From NCBI GenBank assembly GCA_020205615.1, contig CM035160.1, positions 2,474,937 through 2,538,936 on the forward strand: a stretch of DNA of 64,000 bases, given 5' to 3'. Position 1 is the stretch's first letter. Each line of letters begins with the position of its first letter. The translations under genes were made by a program, and so were the position numbers. Of the stretch, positions 48,160 to 58,426 are shown in pieces. This stretch comes from Panax quinquefolius (Eukaryota; Streptophyta; Magnoliopsida; Apiales; Araliaceae). The notes under the pieces are model-generated. The model saw only the letters and a list, made by a program, of their open reading frames with translations. It searched no databases and was not told where the DNA came from.

Positions 48160-50679
48160 TGTAAGACCCGACTTTTTAATAAAGATGAATTTTTTCTATA
48201 AATATTATTTTTGAATATTATGGAATAAATTTGATATAATGTTATAGTTGTGGGTAATATTTATAAATTTTGCAAAAGTATGCAAGTTGTTATAAAATAT
48301 TCGTTTTGGTATGGGAATATTCTTTTGTTAGGAATATTCGCACAAATGCTCAATCATTGGTGGACCCCTAATGTGGAATTGTCGGATTGAGAAAACGACA
48401 AAAATATTTTATAAAAATAACTACGGAGGTGTTACCGTTAAAACCATTGAACTACCCTATTGGTAAAAATAAGATGTCTGGCAGAATGATAAGAAGACAC
48501 TCAGATTGATTATTGATCTTTACGTAAGAAGTCACTCATTTATGCTCAATTATTGCTCATAAAGAATCACGATCATATCTCTTATATTATTGATTCAATT
48601 ATTGTCACAAAGATCATCTCGTATAATATGTTATAGTATTAAATCAATAATTGAGACGACAAGTTATAAATGATTAATAATTGTTGAAAGATTAAATATG
48701 TGTTGATGAAAAAAAATGATTTGTGGTAAGTTTGATTATTTTATGGGGGCTCATATGTCATCATCTAAGAGTCTCTTCAATCAATAGTATTTACCTTCGT
48801 TAATAAGTAATTACCTTCGTCAATAAGAATTACCCTTGTGAATAGTATTTATCTTCGCCAATAGTATTTACCTTCGTTAATAGTAATTACCTTTACCGAC
48901 GCCGAACCACTTGTCGTTTCACACACAAAGCGCCGAACCACTTGTCGCTTTCACATTACAAAGGCCAAACCAAATCGTCAAGCCACTCGCCTTTTCACAT
49001 ATTGAAAAGCTAAGCTAGAAATCTTCTATAAATAGAGGCCTAGGGCTTCATTATTTTCACTTAATTCATTCAAGCTATAGAGAGAAAGTATAGAGAGAAT
49101 AAGAGAGAAAGAAGAAGAGTATTTTGTTACTACACCGTCTAAAGATTCAATCTCCTACCAAATGTAAGTGGGTGTTATTCTTTCTTATTCACGAAGAGAA
49201 TCTGTTGTTATTCCATCGCTTATTTTTCTCGTTGGAATAACTTTGATAAGTGGTTTACCCTATACTTGGTGACATTCTTCTATTATTCTCGCTGGAACAT
49301 CCTGTCTGTAGTGTTTTACACGGACCTGGTTCCGCTTTTATTATTATTCTGCGTTGAACAGCTCGCAGTGTTTTACACCGGACGGGTTCCCGCTTTTATT
49401 ATTCTGGCTGAACATCCTGCGTCTCGTGTTTTACACCGACCGGGTTCCGCTTTTTTATTATTCTCCTTGGAATATCCTATTCGTGTGTTTTACACCGGAT
49501 CCGGTTCCATCTTTTTATTATTCTGTTGAACATCCCGCTTTGTAAGTGAATTTCACCGACTCGGTTCCGTTATTTATTATTCGCATTGGAATAACTCGTC
49601 TGAAGGCTTATCGCATGCACGGTGATTTCTTTTGTTATTCCATTCTTTATTATACCCAAATTGGTTAAAACTTTGACTTCTATACTCCATGAAATTAGTA
49701 GAATATCCTCGATATTCGTTGCGCTTTCATCCAAAGATCTTTTCATGGAAATATTCTTCCGATCATTCTTGAATTTTACTCTACAAAAAAAGATTACGTT
49801 GACAATTTGACGTTAATAATTCCTCGATAAAATAATTTTGAACTTGTTTTATCAATTTTATATCATTGTCATCATCCTCATGTTTATATTTTTGAAAGTC
49901 ATCTGTATTCAGGTGCATGATGGACTTGGTATACACAGAGACTATTCGGTGTAATCACGATCGTAATGTTACAAATGATGTGATAAAAATTTGGGTAGAG
50001 AAGTGCATCGATGGATGCTTGTTGGCATGATCATGATTATTAATGAATACACAAATATTCTCGCCCAGAAGCATGAATAATTGTGGTCGCGATACTAAAA
50101 GAATATCCTCGGGCAGAGTAGTGTGGGTGATTCGATGATGTGAAATATTTATTAAAGTCGAGTCTCAAATTTATAAACAAAGTGATGAAAAACCTTTAAA
50201 ATAAAAGATGAGACTTATTTTCTACTTGACTCTTTTAATGGAGACTTTATTTTCTGATGGATCAGATATTCCGTCATCAGTTTAAACCGGTCGCCTATCA
50301 GATTTATCGCTTAACATTATCAAGACTATTGATAATTTATTCTCGCATTATCTTAGTCATAATATTTCTTACCGGGCTAATGAGCTCACCTTTTCGATTT
50401 TCGTCAGAAATGATAATAGTGGGACGAAGCCTGGGAAACGATTGATGGTCCTCCAAGATAAGATTAGTAGTCCTCACTATTCGTAAAATAAAGGTGATAA
50501 TAATCAGAATAAAGACTTTTATGAGTTTGTATAATATCTAGTAGATGATATTTGTATTTAAACTCACAGCTTTATGTCAGATTGCATACCCATGCTTATG
50601 TTAATAAGTTGTTTTAAAGCACTATGTAAGTGTTTCCACCCAAGATGGGTGATGTATACCTAATTTTGGGGGCGCCACA
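48160..50679 (+). repeat. 3' LTR of B1 (2520 bp)
   Basis: Starts TGTAAGACCCGAC and ends TTTTGGGGGCGCCACA. Pairs with 28991-31495. TATA box at 49026-49035; GGAACATCC array at about 49260-49595; AGTAGTGCA-type array at about 49900-50130. There is a small local rearrangement near 50240-50290 compared with the 5' LTR. Confidence 0.93.
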
Positions 50680-51250
50680 AAGATGGGTAGGAATGTTGGG
50701 CACCAACTTGTGGGGATGAGGTCGACGAAAGGGCCATGTAAGGGCCCGAAAGTTAGTCCAAATCACTTTGAGAAGGTAATGGCTAAAGAGAAATTGAAGC
50801 CTACCGATCACTACAGAAGTGTTATGCCGATAAAGATAGAGGACTTTAGAATTTGAACCCGGTGAGCACGTGTTTCTAAAAGTTTCTCCTTGGAAGGGCA
50901 TTCATGGATTTGGGTTAGCGGAAGCTTAGTCCACGTTATAATCATTTGAGATTTTGGAAAGGGTTGATGGCTAGCTTTGCTCTCCGCTAGCCTAGCTCAC
51001 GGCATAATGTGTTCCATGTGTCGTTGCTGTTAAGGAGTTATATTATCATCCGCTCCAAAATATCCGCTCGATAAGATTCTGGAGGATACTTGTGAGGAAC
51101 AAGCCGACGCGATTTTGGATCGCCAAGAATAATTTATGAGGAGGAAGACTATTCCGCTTGTTAAAGTTTTATGGAGAAATCATTCATGGAGAAATGGAGG
51201 CTATTCGGGAGATGGGAGTCTATTCTTGAAATTAATATCCGTATCTCTGA
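50680..51250 (+). pseudogene. Integrase C-terminus and chromodomain-like tail of element C
   Basis: Resumes where 28990 stopped, after the B1 insertion. It begins with the remnant of the integrase motif before WDEVGE. Then come VMAKEKLKPTDHYRSV-like sequence, LKVSPWKG-like sequence (about 50875), SLAHNVFHVSLL-like sequence (about 50985-51030), ILEDTCEEQADAILDRQE (about 51080-51130) and KTIPLVKVLWRNHS (about 51150-51185). Several frameshifts interrupt it. Confidence 0.82.
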
Positions 51251-51346
51251 AAATTGAAAGGCTAATAGATGGAGGAGTCTCATTATCATACGCTTGAATA
51301 TCCGGAGATCTCTTTGAAAAATTAAAGGCTTATTCTTGAAAAATAA

Positions 51347-51850
51347 TGTAATAATTCGAAAAAAAATAATAATAATATTAAATAATAAAATTATCTGGTT
51401 TCAAAACATATTTTGGATGTCATTTATTTTGGGTCAAATAATCATTTAATTTTTATTGCTAATGTAATAATAAGTGATGGGTAAATTAAAATAGGTAAAA
51501 TTGGGCTTTTAATTAAGTGGGTCAAATTTATAATTGTGTAATTTTAAAATCCTATTAAAATTTGGAGAGTTAATAAATATATTAATTAATAAAATCTATT
51601 TTTTTAATGAATAAATAACTAAACCTAATTCACTTAAACAATACGCCTATCTGAAGTTTGGGAGAGAGAGAAAAAAAAAAAACTTCATATTGAGTTCGAC
51701 TTGCAAAAGGAGGAGATCACGTTTTATTATTTTGTCGTTGAAATCAGTACTCATTCAATCGAAAAAGTGAAGTGCGTGTTTAAGTTATTATATCTAATTA
51801 CTTTTATTTTTTAAAAGCTTTGCATTTGATGTTGGCAGTATATATTCATT

Positions 51851-51894
<44 letters not shown>

Positions 51895-53285
51895 CATCTT
51901 GAATGCTTATGTTGATAAGAGTATGAAAGTAAATCTCACATATATATATATATTATATATTTCGTTAATTTAAAGTTATATTTATTATATTGACTTAATT
52001 AATTTTATTGACATAGTTATAGAAGTTTAATAATACATTTAATAGTATTATGTTATTAATGATTGGATTGTAATAAAATCTTATTAAATTATTTAGATTG
52101 AACGGCGAGAGTCTAAACGAGTTTTATTGGAATTTTGGGTACTACATTGCTTAATCCAGATACGGATTCCGTACTCTTTCAGCGAAACTCTTTTGTTTTT
52201 GATTTGTTCGTTTCGTTATTCGTTTCGAAATTTAGTATTGTCTCTCATAATTGTCCCTTGTCAATTTATTGTGATAAATTTATTTTGGCGTTGTATTAGA
52301 ATTCATATTTGTATTCTTTAGACTAGGGCATCATGTCTAAATTTTATTTTGATATTCATAGTGATGTACATGTTATTATTTTAGAGACGTGTGTTGATGA
52401 TTCGTTCGATTTAACATGTACACGTTAGAACCCCTTTGTGTTGATATTTTGTCGCATGTGTTGTGACATTATATTTTTGTTAGAATACCATAGGGTATAC
52501 CTGAGCTATAACCACCTGTGGGGGTACCACAGGCATGTCCTCTTGGCACCGATGCATGACACCTTCCGTGGCGGTGTGATCGACCCACAAGCGTCTCCGT
52601 TTTGTGCTCCGGTGGGAGTTGGCCATTTGGTGTTTTGTTGTGGGAGGCGTATGGGTCAACCCTAGTTTTCTATTCTGTTCTGTTCTGCGGATTGACAATG
52701 TTTGTGCCAAACACGCCTTCCGATTTTACATGCATTAGATTCGCGGTCCAATGGGTGTGACTTGCCTGTGTGGCATTATTTGACTTGCCTGTGTGGCAAG
52801 GTATATTCTATTTTGTTCTGAGCTCGGTATGAAATAACACCCAACCATTTGATTCAAATTTCTACTATTTCGTTGTGTTAGTTTTGTTCGCTTTTCGTTT
52901 GATTCATTTCATCTCATTTCATTTAAATTGAGTTAGTTATTTCGGTTCATTAATTGTATTCTATATCCGTCATTTGGGCATTTGGCTCATCTTTGTGTTT
53001 TTCTTTCTCGGCAGTAATCGTGGGGACCAAGGGCAAGTGTAACGAGAGCTTCCTTTAATCCAATAGTTTTGATATATTTTGTTAGGTTTCAATACATTGA
53101 TTTATTTAAAGTTGTAATAAGTATTTTAGATTGTGGATTGAGCCAGTGTGGCATTTATTATGGTTTGTCTTATGACATTGAATTATTATGAGATTATTCT
53201 TTTGTGGTTTAGAGCCCTGTGATCTTCCTTAGTTTCGTTGTGTTATGAGTAACCTCTCTTTCTATTTTGGGAAGGGGGTGTTACA
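51347..53285 (+). repeat. 3' LTR of element C (1939 bp)
   Basis: Starts TGTAATAATTCG and ends GGGAAGGGGGTGTTACA. Collinear with the 5' LTR. The AT microsatellite is longer here (about 51854-51891, against about 21 bases in the 5' copy). Several short substitutions separate the two LTRs, so the element is not recent. Confidence 0.93.
51854..51891. repeat. AT microsatellite in the 3' LTR of C
   Basis: About 38 bases of alternating T and A. Confidence 0.9.
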
Positions 53286-53290
53286 ATTCA

Positions 53291-53999
53291 TCCCAAAATT
53301 AACATCAGTTTATACACCTTTTTGCCTTAGAAAAGCAAAGGGTCAACAAACATTCTCACTCTAAAATGCAGTAAAATTATTACAAGACCTTTTCAGAAGT
53401 AAAATTAGTTCCTCTATATTTTCCACAAAATAATGCTGTATCAATAGAAACAGAATAAGCTCACAATAATGAGAAATCATTTCAGGTATTTTCGCACTTT
53501 CTGCTACTCAAAACTCATAAAGCTTAAGACACTATGTTTCTGAAGAAGGAAAATCAGCAGTAACTAATTGCATTGCATGTCAAAAGCCAACAAGAAGAAG
53601 TTGAAGCTTGTAACTAGAAGGACAAATGATTATTTGAAAGCCTACCAAGTGATGAGTGGACAAAAGAAGTACATTTCTACCCAAGGTAGATCATATTGAT
53701 ACTATGAAGCCATTCATGGCAGACTAAAATGGTTCTGATGCAACAAAGGAGGCAAACGAGGTTCCCAAGAAATACGTCAAGCAAGTACCATTAACTGGAA
53801 TTATACAGTTTCATTAAGAAGATGCATAAAACTTCTGAAACTTGCAAAAGATTTAATACCAATATATGATTATTTCTTTCTGATAGAAACATATATGTTT
53901 TCTTGACAGAAACAGAAATATGGCAATATGGGATATCTTGGTAAGACATCCAACAGATGGAAGGAGGTGGAGACTCCAAATGACAATAAGCTCGGAAGA
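53291..53999. other. Downstream flank of GRXS12
   Basis: Unique host sequence between the family-C element and the GRXS12 stop codon. It presumably holds the GRXS12 3' UTR (minus strand). No other coding region is supported. Confidence 0.5.
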
Positions 54000-56895
54000 T
54001 TAGCTCTCTTTCTTTTCGCCACTAGCTTCTGACAGCAATGGTTCAAGTTCCCCTTTACGGTATAGCTTAACAGTATCTGCACCATGAATTAAAATCAAAA
54101 CTTTTTCACTAGTTCTTTCACATCCAGCTTCAATAATTTTGATAGCCATGCAATCATCTAGGAGTGTAATTGAGTTAAATGGCAAGCCCTATACCAAATA
54201 CTTGTAATAATCCATGAAATAAATAAAAATAACAAGAAGAGAACTTCTGGAAGTATCACAATATTAATGTAATAGTGAGAAAATTGAGTGCAGCATCTCA
54301 AAATAGAAAACTCTAATGAATTGAGGATGAAACAAAAAATAGAGGGAAAAAAAGGATTAAAAACATAATACCATACTTAAACGACAGTGTATAAGATAGT
54401 ACCTGTACAACCTCCAATGTGTTTTGCCCCTGGTCATGAAAAAGACAAACTTTCAGCAATTTTATTTTTATAGATAAAATCTGAAATACCATTCCCTTGA
54501 AAGAATCCTCTCCCATAAACTTTTACAGTGGAACAAGAACAACATAACTACTTAAAAATGAAGGGAAAAGATCAAAGAAGCCAGGTACAATATTTCCAAG
54601 GACAAGTGTAAGTCTCTCTTTCAAACAGAGTATGGGTCACAATAACATTCATCAACTGCAAACCATATTAAGCCTTGGGCTGATAGAAAAATGTTCAAAG
54701 CAACTTACAAGTTAGAAATTAGTTGACCAAAAACTCTACCTATGTCTATTATGAACCTATCTCTATAATGAAAACCTTCTGAAACTTTTCGTTTCTGCTA
54801 ACCACATATACACAACTACGAGTTCTAAACAAATTTGTGCATTTCATTAAAGATTTAAACTGCCAAAACCTTATAATCTATCATGTTTGCTTTCTTAAAG
54901 AAATAAACCCATATATAAAGTATATACTTGATATTTCAGGATAAAAACAATCACAATGCTCCTCTTACCAATAAAAACATTTGGAACAGTATGCTGGCCA
55001 GTCAGTCTTTCCAGCACCTTCTGCAGCTGTGGTCCTTGGGGACCTGAGAGCGAATACATTTTCAAATATCAGAAAATTATGATCAGTTGTAGGAAAGAAT
55101 TACTGCTGATTCCATCTTTGTTATAGTAGAGAAATTATTGCAGTGCAGAATTTAATTTAAATACATAATAATATTTATAACTAAAATGAAACATGATGCA
55201 TTCTGAACCAATATCAACATAGACTAACCTCTTTGAAATTCGATTACTTTTTCATCAGTAGAACAGATGTTCTAGTTGCCATTGACTAAGCTATTAATTT
55301 TTTGTATATAAGAAATATTTCTAATACAAATTTGTGTTATAAAACAGGACACTAAAACAATTACCGTAAAATATATCCTGAATTGGACCATGCATTCTTC
55401 CTCATTGCCTATCTACTATCTAGAACTGTTAAAAAGTCATTTCACATCATTACATAACTTGTGATTACTCCACAAGTGGCACAATGTGTTAGGATAGGAA
55501 ACTAGGTCTTCAGCTTGGTCTTAATATTGAATATAAATATATTTAGTATTTCCTGAAGTTAATATATTAGAGGAGATGCTCCTCAGACAAAGAAGGCTTA
55601 TAGTTTCTTGTGCATCACTAGAAGGAAACGGATATGTTCGAATATCTCTCTTAAAATTTGTTTGTTCATCAAGACCATGTCACTGCTACTACTTGCCTCC
55701 ATCGTCACTGTGCCTAAATCATAAAAAGAGTCAAACTTTTACCAACACATTGCTTTTAGATTACTTTCCATAGAAGTATCTATTCACTTTTTCTCTATAT
55801 TCAATACAAGTTTCTCTGTATGCAGTTAACGAACAACTATAAGTATAATAAAATCTGCTACTTTCACTCTGTCTACCATAAGTCATTAAAATAACATGTT
55901 TCCAAAGCACAATGATTTATTCACAGTTACTATCTTGAAGATTGATTCAAGTCCATGATGACATAAATAATGATTTAATTCAATACTTATCAAAAAAGAA
56001 AAAGAAAAAGAAATCATATTTAATTTAGTGGTCCTTTCAGATATGGGAATCATTACATCAAACCCGAGCAAGCAAGCTTATTAAATCTTGATCAAGCTTG
56101 GTTTGATGCCTCAAGCACGCATGCTCCACCATTTACTGATATAACATAGTACACTATATATATTACAATCAAAATATGTTTGAAACATGGTCTGATAGGT
56201 ATAGCAATCTTATTCTGATATGTTTAAACCTCAATCCCGATGCTTTTTATTTGCAGCTCTAGCCTTAATTAAACAAAATGATAGCTTCACATGCCTGTCA
56301 CCAACTACCTATTCCTTAGATAATCATAAGAAACATGTACAACCCCAATAAAAATGCGCATACAGAAGCATTAATTTACTCCTTATAGAATGACAAAATA
56401 AAGAAAGAACATACCCAATTGATCCAATTCAATAACTAGTGGCTGAACCCCAAGCCGCTTAAACAATTGTTTCACCTCAGAAGAGTACCTTCACCACAAA
56501 CTCAACAAACCCAACTTCAATTTTTTGTAAAAAGAATCAATCTTTCACATCATAAACAAGAAAAAACGCAAGAATTATGAGAATGCACAATTGGGTACTC
56601 ACGAACACCAAGTCTTTGAGTAGACAACAACTGGGTTATCACTAATAGTCTTTTTCACAGTCTCCTCTAAACGAGCCCCGAACGAGGATGTCATTGCCCG
56701 AATCTGGATGTGAGATGTTTTTCTTGGGCTATGGATGATGATGAATTTTGAAGTACTTTTGGTGACTTTGCTTGAATGAATGGCAGAGCAGGGGAGGAGA
56801 GAGAATATGTGAGTACGAGGAAGATGGGAAGAAATGGATAGAGAAATAGAGGTGGAAGCTGGTGCTGGTCTATATAAATGAGAGGTTACAGCCAT
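54000..56895 (-). CDS. GRXS12: Chloroplast monothiol-type glutaredoxin GrxS12
   Basis: Five exons on the minus strand: 56895-56603, 56488-56415, 55043-54969, 54429-54403 and 54076-54000. All introns are GT-AG, and the joined frame is 181 residues with no stop. Glutaredoxins use glutathione to reduce protein thiols or glutathione mixed disulphides; GrxS12 works in the chloroplast stroma. Residues 1 to about 67 are a Ser/Thr-rich transit peptide. The fold starts near [13 protein letters not shown]. The active site is C97-S-Y-S100, split by intron 1, and is the GrxS12 signature [11 protein letters not shown]. Glutathione-site motifs follow: T141-V-P143, G153-G154 and C155-T-D157. Residue 149 is Ala (FIGAKHIGG) where relatives I know have Gly. 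Exon 4 is only 27 bases. Length and exon junctions fit the family. The ATG at 56895 gives the full transit peptide. Confidence 0.95.
54403..54429 (-). other. GRXS12: 27-nt micro-exon (exon 4) of GRXS12
   Basis: It encodes the core of the glutathione-binding motif (AKHIGGCT) between phase-1 introns, with acceptor TGACCAG and donor GTACTATC. Leaving it out would keep the frame but remove GGC, so it is essential for a working protein. Confidence 0.85.
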
Positions 56896-58171
56896 TGACG
56901 CCTTCTTTCTGGTTTCTCAGTGTAAAACAAACACTTGTGCTTCTCGCCCAATAGCTCAGCCCTTTTCCCTTCTTTTGGCCTTTCTGTACTTCTATTGCTT
57001 TTCTACTCTATTTTTATCGCCTCGCTTCTGTTTTTGTTTATCACGTCCGTTTATTTCGATTTTTATTTTGTTTTTATAGTATTATTTTTGACAGCTCCCG
57101 GAAAAAATGTCAGAAAAATTCATTTGATCATTCAATCACATATACAAATTACTATGTATAATTAAAAATAAGTCTATTATTACATAAAATTATTTACAAG
57201 CGGTTATATGTGATTACTGTATAATAAAATTGGGAAATAATTATTTTATTTAAAAATAAAATTTAAATTATAAATTTTCAAGATTTAAACATCCAAATAA
57301 AAAATAATCAAGACCTGTCTTGCTCATTTTATTAGTATATTTGTAATTAAAACATCAATTTATTCCGCTTGAGATGAGGAATATGGAACTCCCTTTTTAC
57401 TTGTTTTTTTTTTATTTTTCAAACACACTTAGGAAGAGTACAATACAAATTAGCTCACTCTCTTGTTTCTTGTTAAGATGGCATTCCTTTTTTTAATATC
57501 TTTTAATTTTACTAATAGAGGAGGTTTTCTCTAAATTTTATCATATACAAAGTATGTATTCGGATATCATTGATCACATTTTCCCAGACTTCTTTCAAGG
57601 GCAAAAAAAGTTTTAAAATTGTTAATTTATCAGTCCCTCTTTTATCCTACAAAATGTGTCTCGTTAACTATATTTTTTCATAAAAAGAATCTAACTAAAC
57701 TATTATCATATATTTAGGGTAAACAATTAAATTACCAAGTTCTTTTTAAATTAAAAATAAATAGCTATTACTCATGTATCAAATAATATAACAAAATAAT
57801 AAAATTTATTAATAATTTAAATAATAGGATCCGTATATTATTTTTTCTCTACTCATAATTAAACTTCAAATAAAAATAATCATACTATTTTTTTCATCCT
57901 CGTACCAAGCAGTGGCAAGCTATTCTTTCTTATTAGGACTGAGAACTTTGGCCTATTAGCCCAAAGTCGGTATCTCCCTTGGGTTGATTGGGCTCATAAG
58001 ATTTTTAAGTTCATCTATACTAAAAAATTATACTCTCTTAAGCAATAATTTTTTTAAAAAAATTTGAATCTAATATGAATTTTACTCCATAAATAGCATT
58101 GTGAACATGGTAAATTTATTTTCAGTGTTTAATAAACCATGTAGGGTTTAATATTGAGAATTTAATTAATA
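56896..58171. other. GRXS12 upstream region and intergenic sequence
   Basis: The first few hundred bases next to 56895 must contain the GRXS12 promoter and 5' UTR on the minus strand; a C/T-rich stretch lies at 56935-57060 on the plus strand. The rest is AT-rich with no supported gene. Confidence 0.45.
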
Positions 58172-58424
58172 TTTCATTCGTTTCGAATCATAAGATCACT
58201 ACTGGCTTTAAAAAATTAATTTAAAATATTTTTAAATTTTAAATTGATATGATTAATTTAATTTTTTAAAATAACAAATCCTACTATTAGTATTTTAGGT
58301 AGTTTAAGATATTCATAATTGTATTAATATAAATTAAATGAATTCATATTAATTTTAAGCTTAAAATGTTTAAATTTGACTTTTAAAAAGTCAATAACAA
58401 TTTTATAAATTAAAACAGATGAAA
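58172..58424. mobile_element. Stowaway-like MITE (253 bp)
   Basis: The left end TTTCATTCGTTTCGAATCAT and the reverse complement of the right end TTTCATCTGTTTTAATTTAT are imperfect inverted repeats. They stay similar for about 40 bases, through to GGCTTTAAAA and GACTTTTTAAAA. The element is flanked by the dinucleotide TA on both sides (58170-58171 and 58425-58426). A TA duplication and CGTTTCGAA-type ends suggest a Tc1/mariner-derived Stowaway element. No coding capacity. Confidence 0.7.
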
Positions 58425-58426
58425 TA

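Larger units (their letters stand above)
28991..50679 (+). mobile_element. Family-B chromovirus B1, split by two insertions (21.7 kb)
   Basis: Plus-strand element inside the integrase of element C: 5' LTR 28991-31495, internal parts 31496-34667, 36556-36852 and 46786-48159, and 3' LTR 48160-50679. It is interrupted by a solo LTR (34668-36555) in RNase H and by B2 (36853-46785) just before integrase. The flanks AGATA on the left and AGATG one base after the right border suggest an imperfect 5-bp duplication. Rejoined, C reads through its integrase in the expected order, which supports the borders. Confidence 0.92.
22743..53285 (+). mobile_element. Family-C chromovirus containing nested insertions (30.5 kb)
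   Basis: A complete Ty3/gypsy element in plus orientation: 5' LTR 22743-24689, primer-binding site 24694-24706, gag-pol 24870-28990 continuing at 50680-51250, and 3' LTR 51347-53285. It is flanked by a perfect 5-bp duplication ATTCA (22738-22742 and 53286-53290). The integrase is split by the B1 element (28991-50679), which itself carries two further insertions. Without B1 the element is about 8.9 kb. The coding region is broken by many frameshifts, so it is not autonomous. Confidence 0.95.

Noticed and set aside
28991..50679. Reading the two B elements as a tandem duplication
   Set aside because: B2 is in opposite orientation, has its own LTR pair and is flanked by an AGGAA duplication exactly inside the B1 linker, so it is a separate insertion.
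56868..56880. TATATAAAT on the plus strand near the GRXS12 start
   Set aside because: It lies inside GRXS12 codons just after the ATG and points the wrong way for that gene; no plus-strand gene follows closely.
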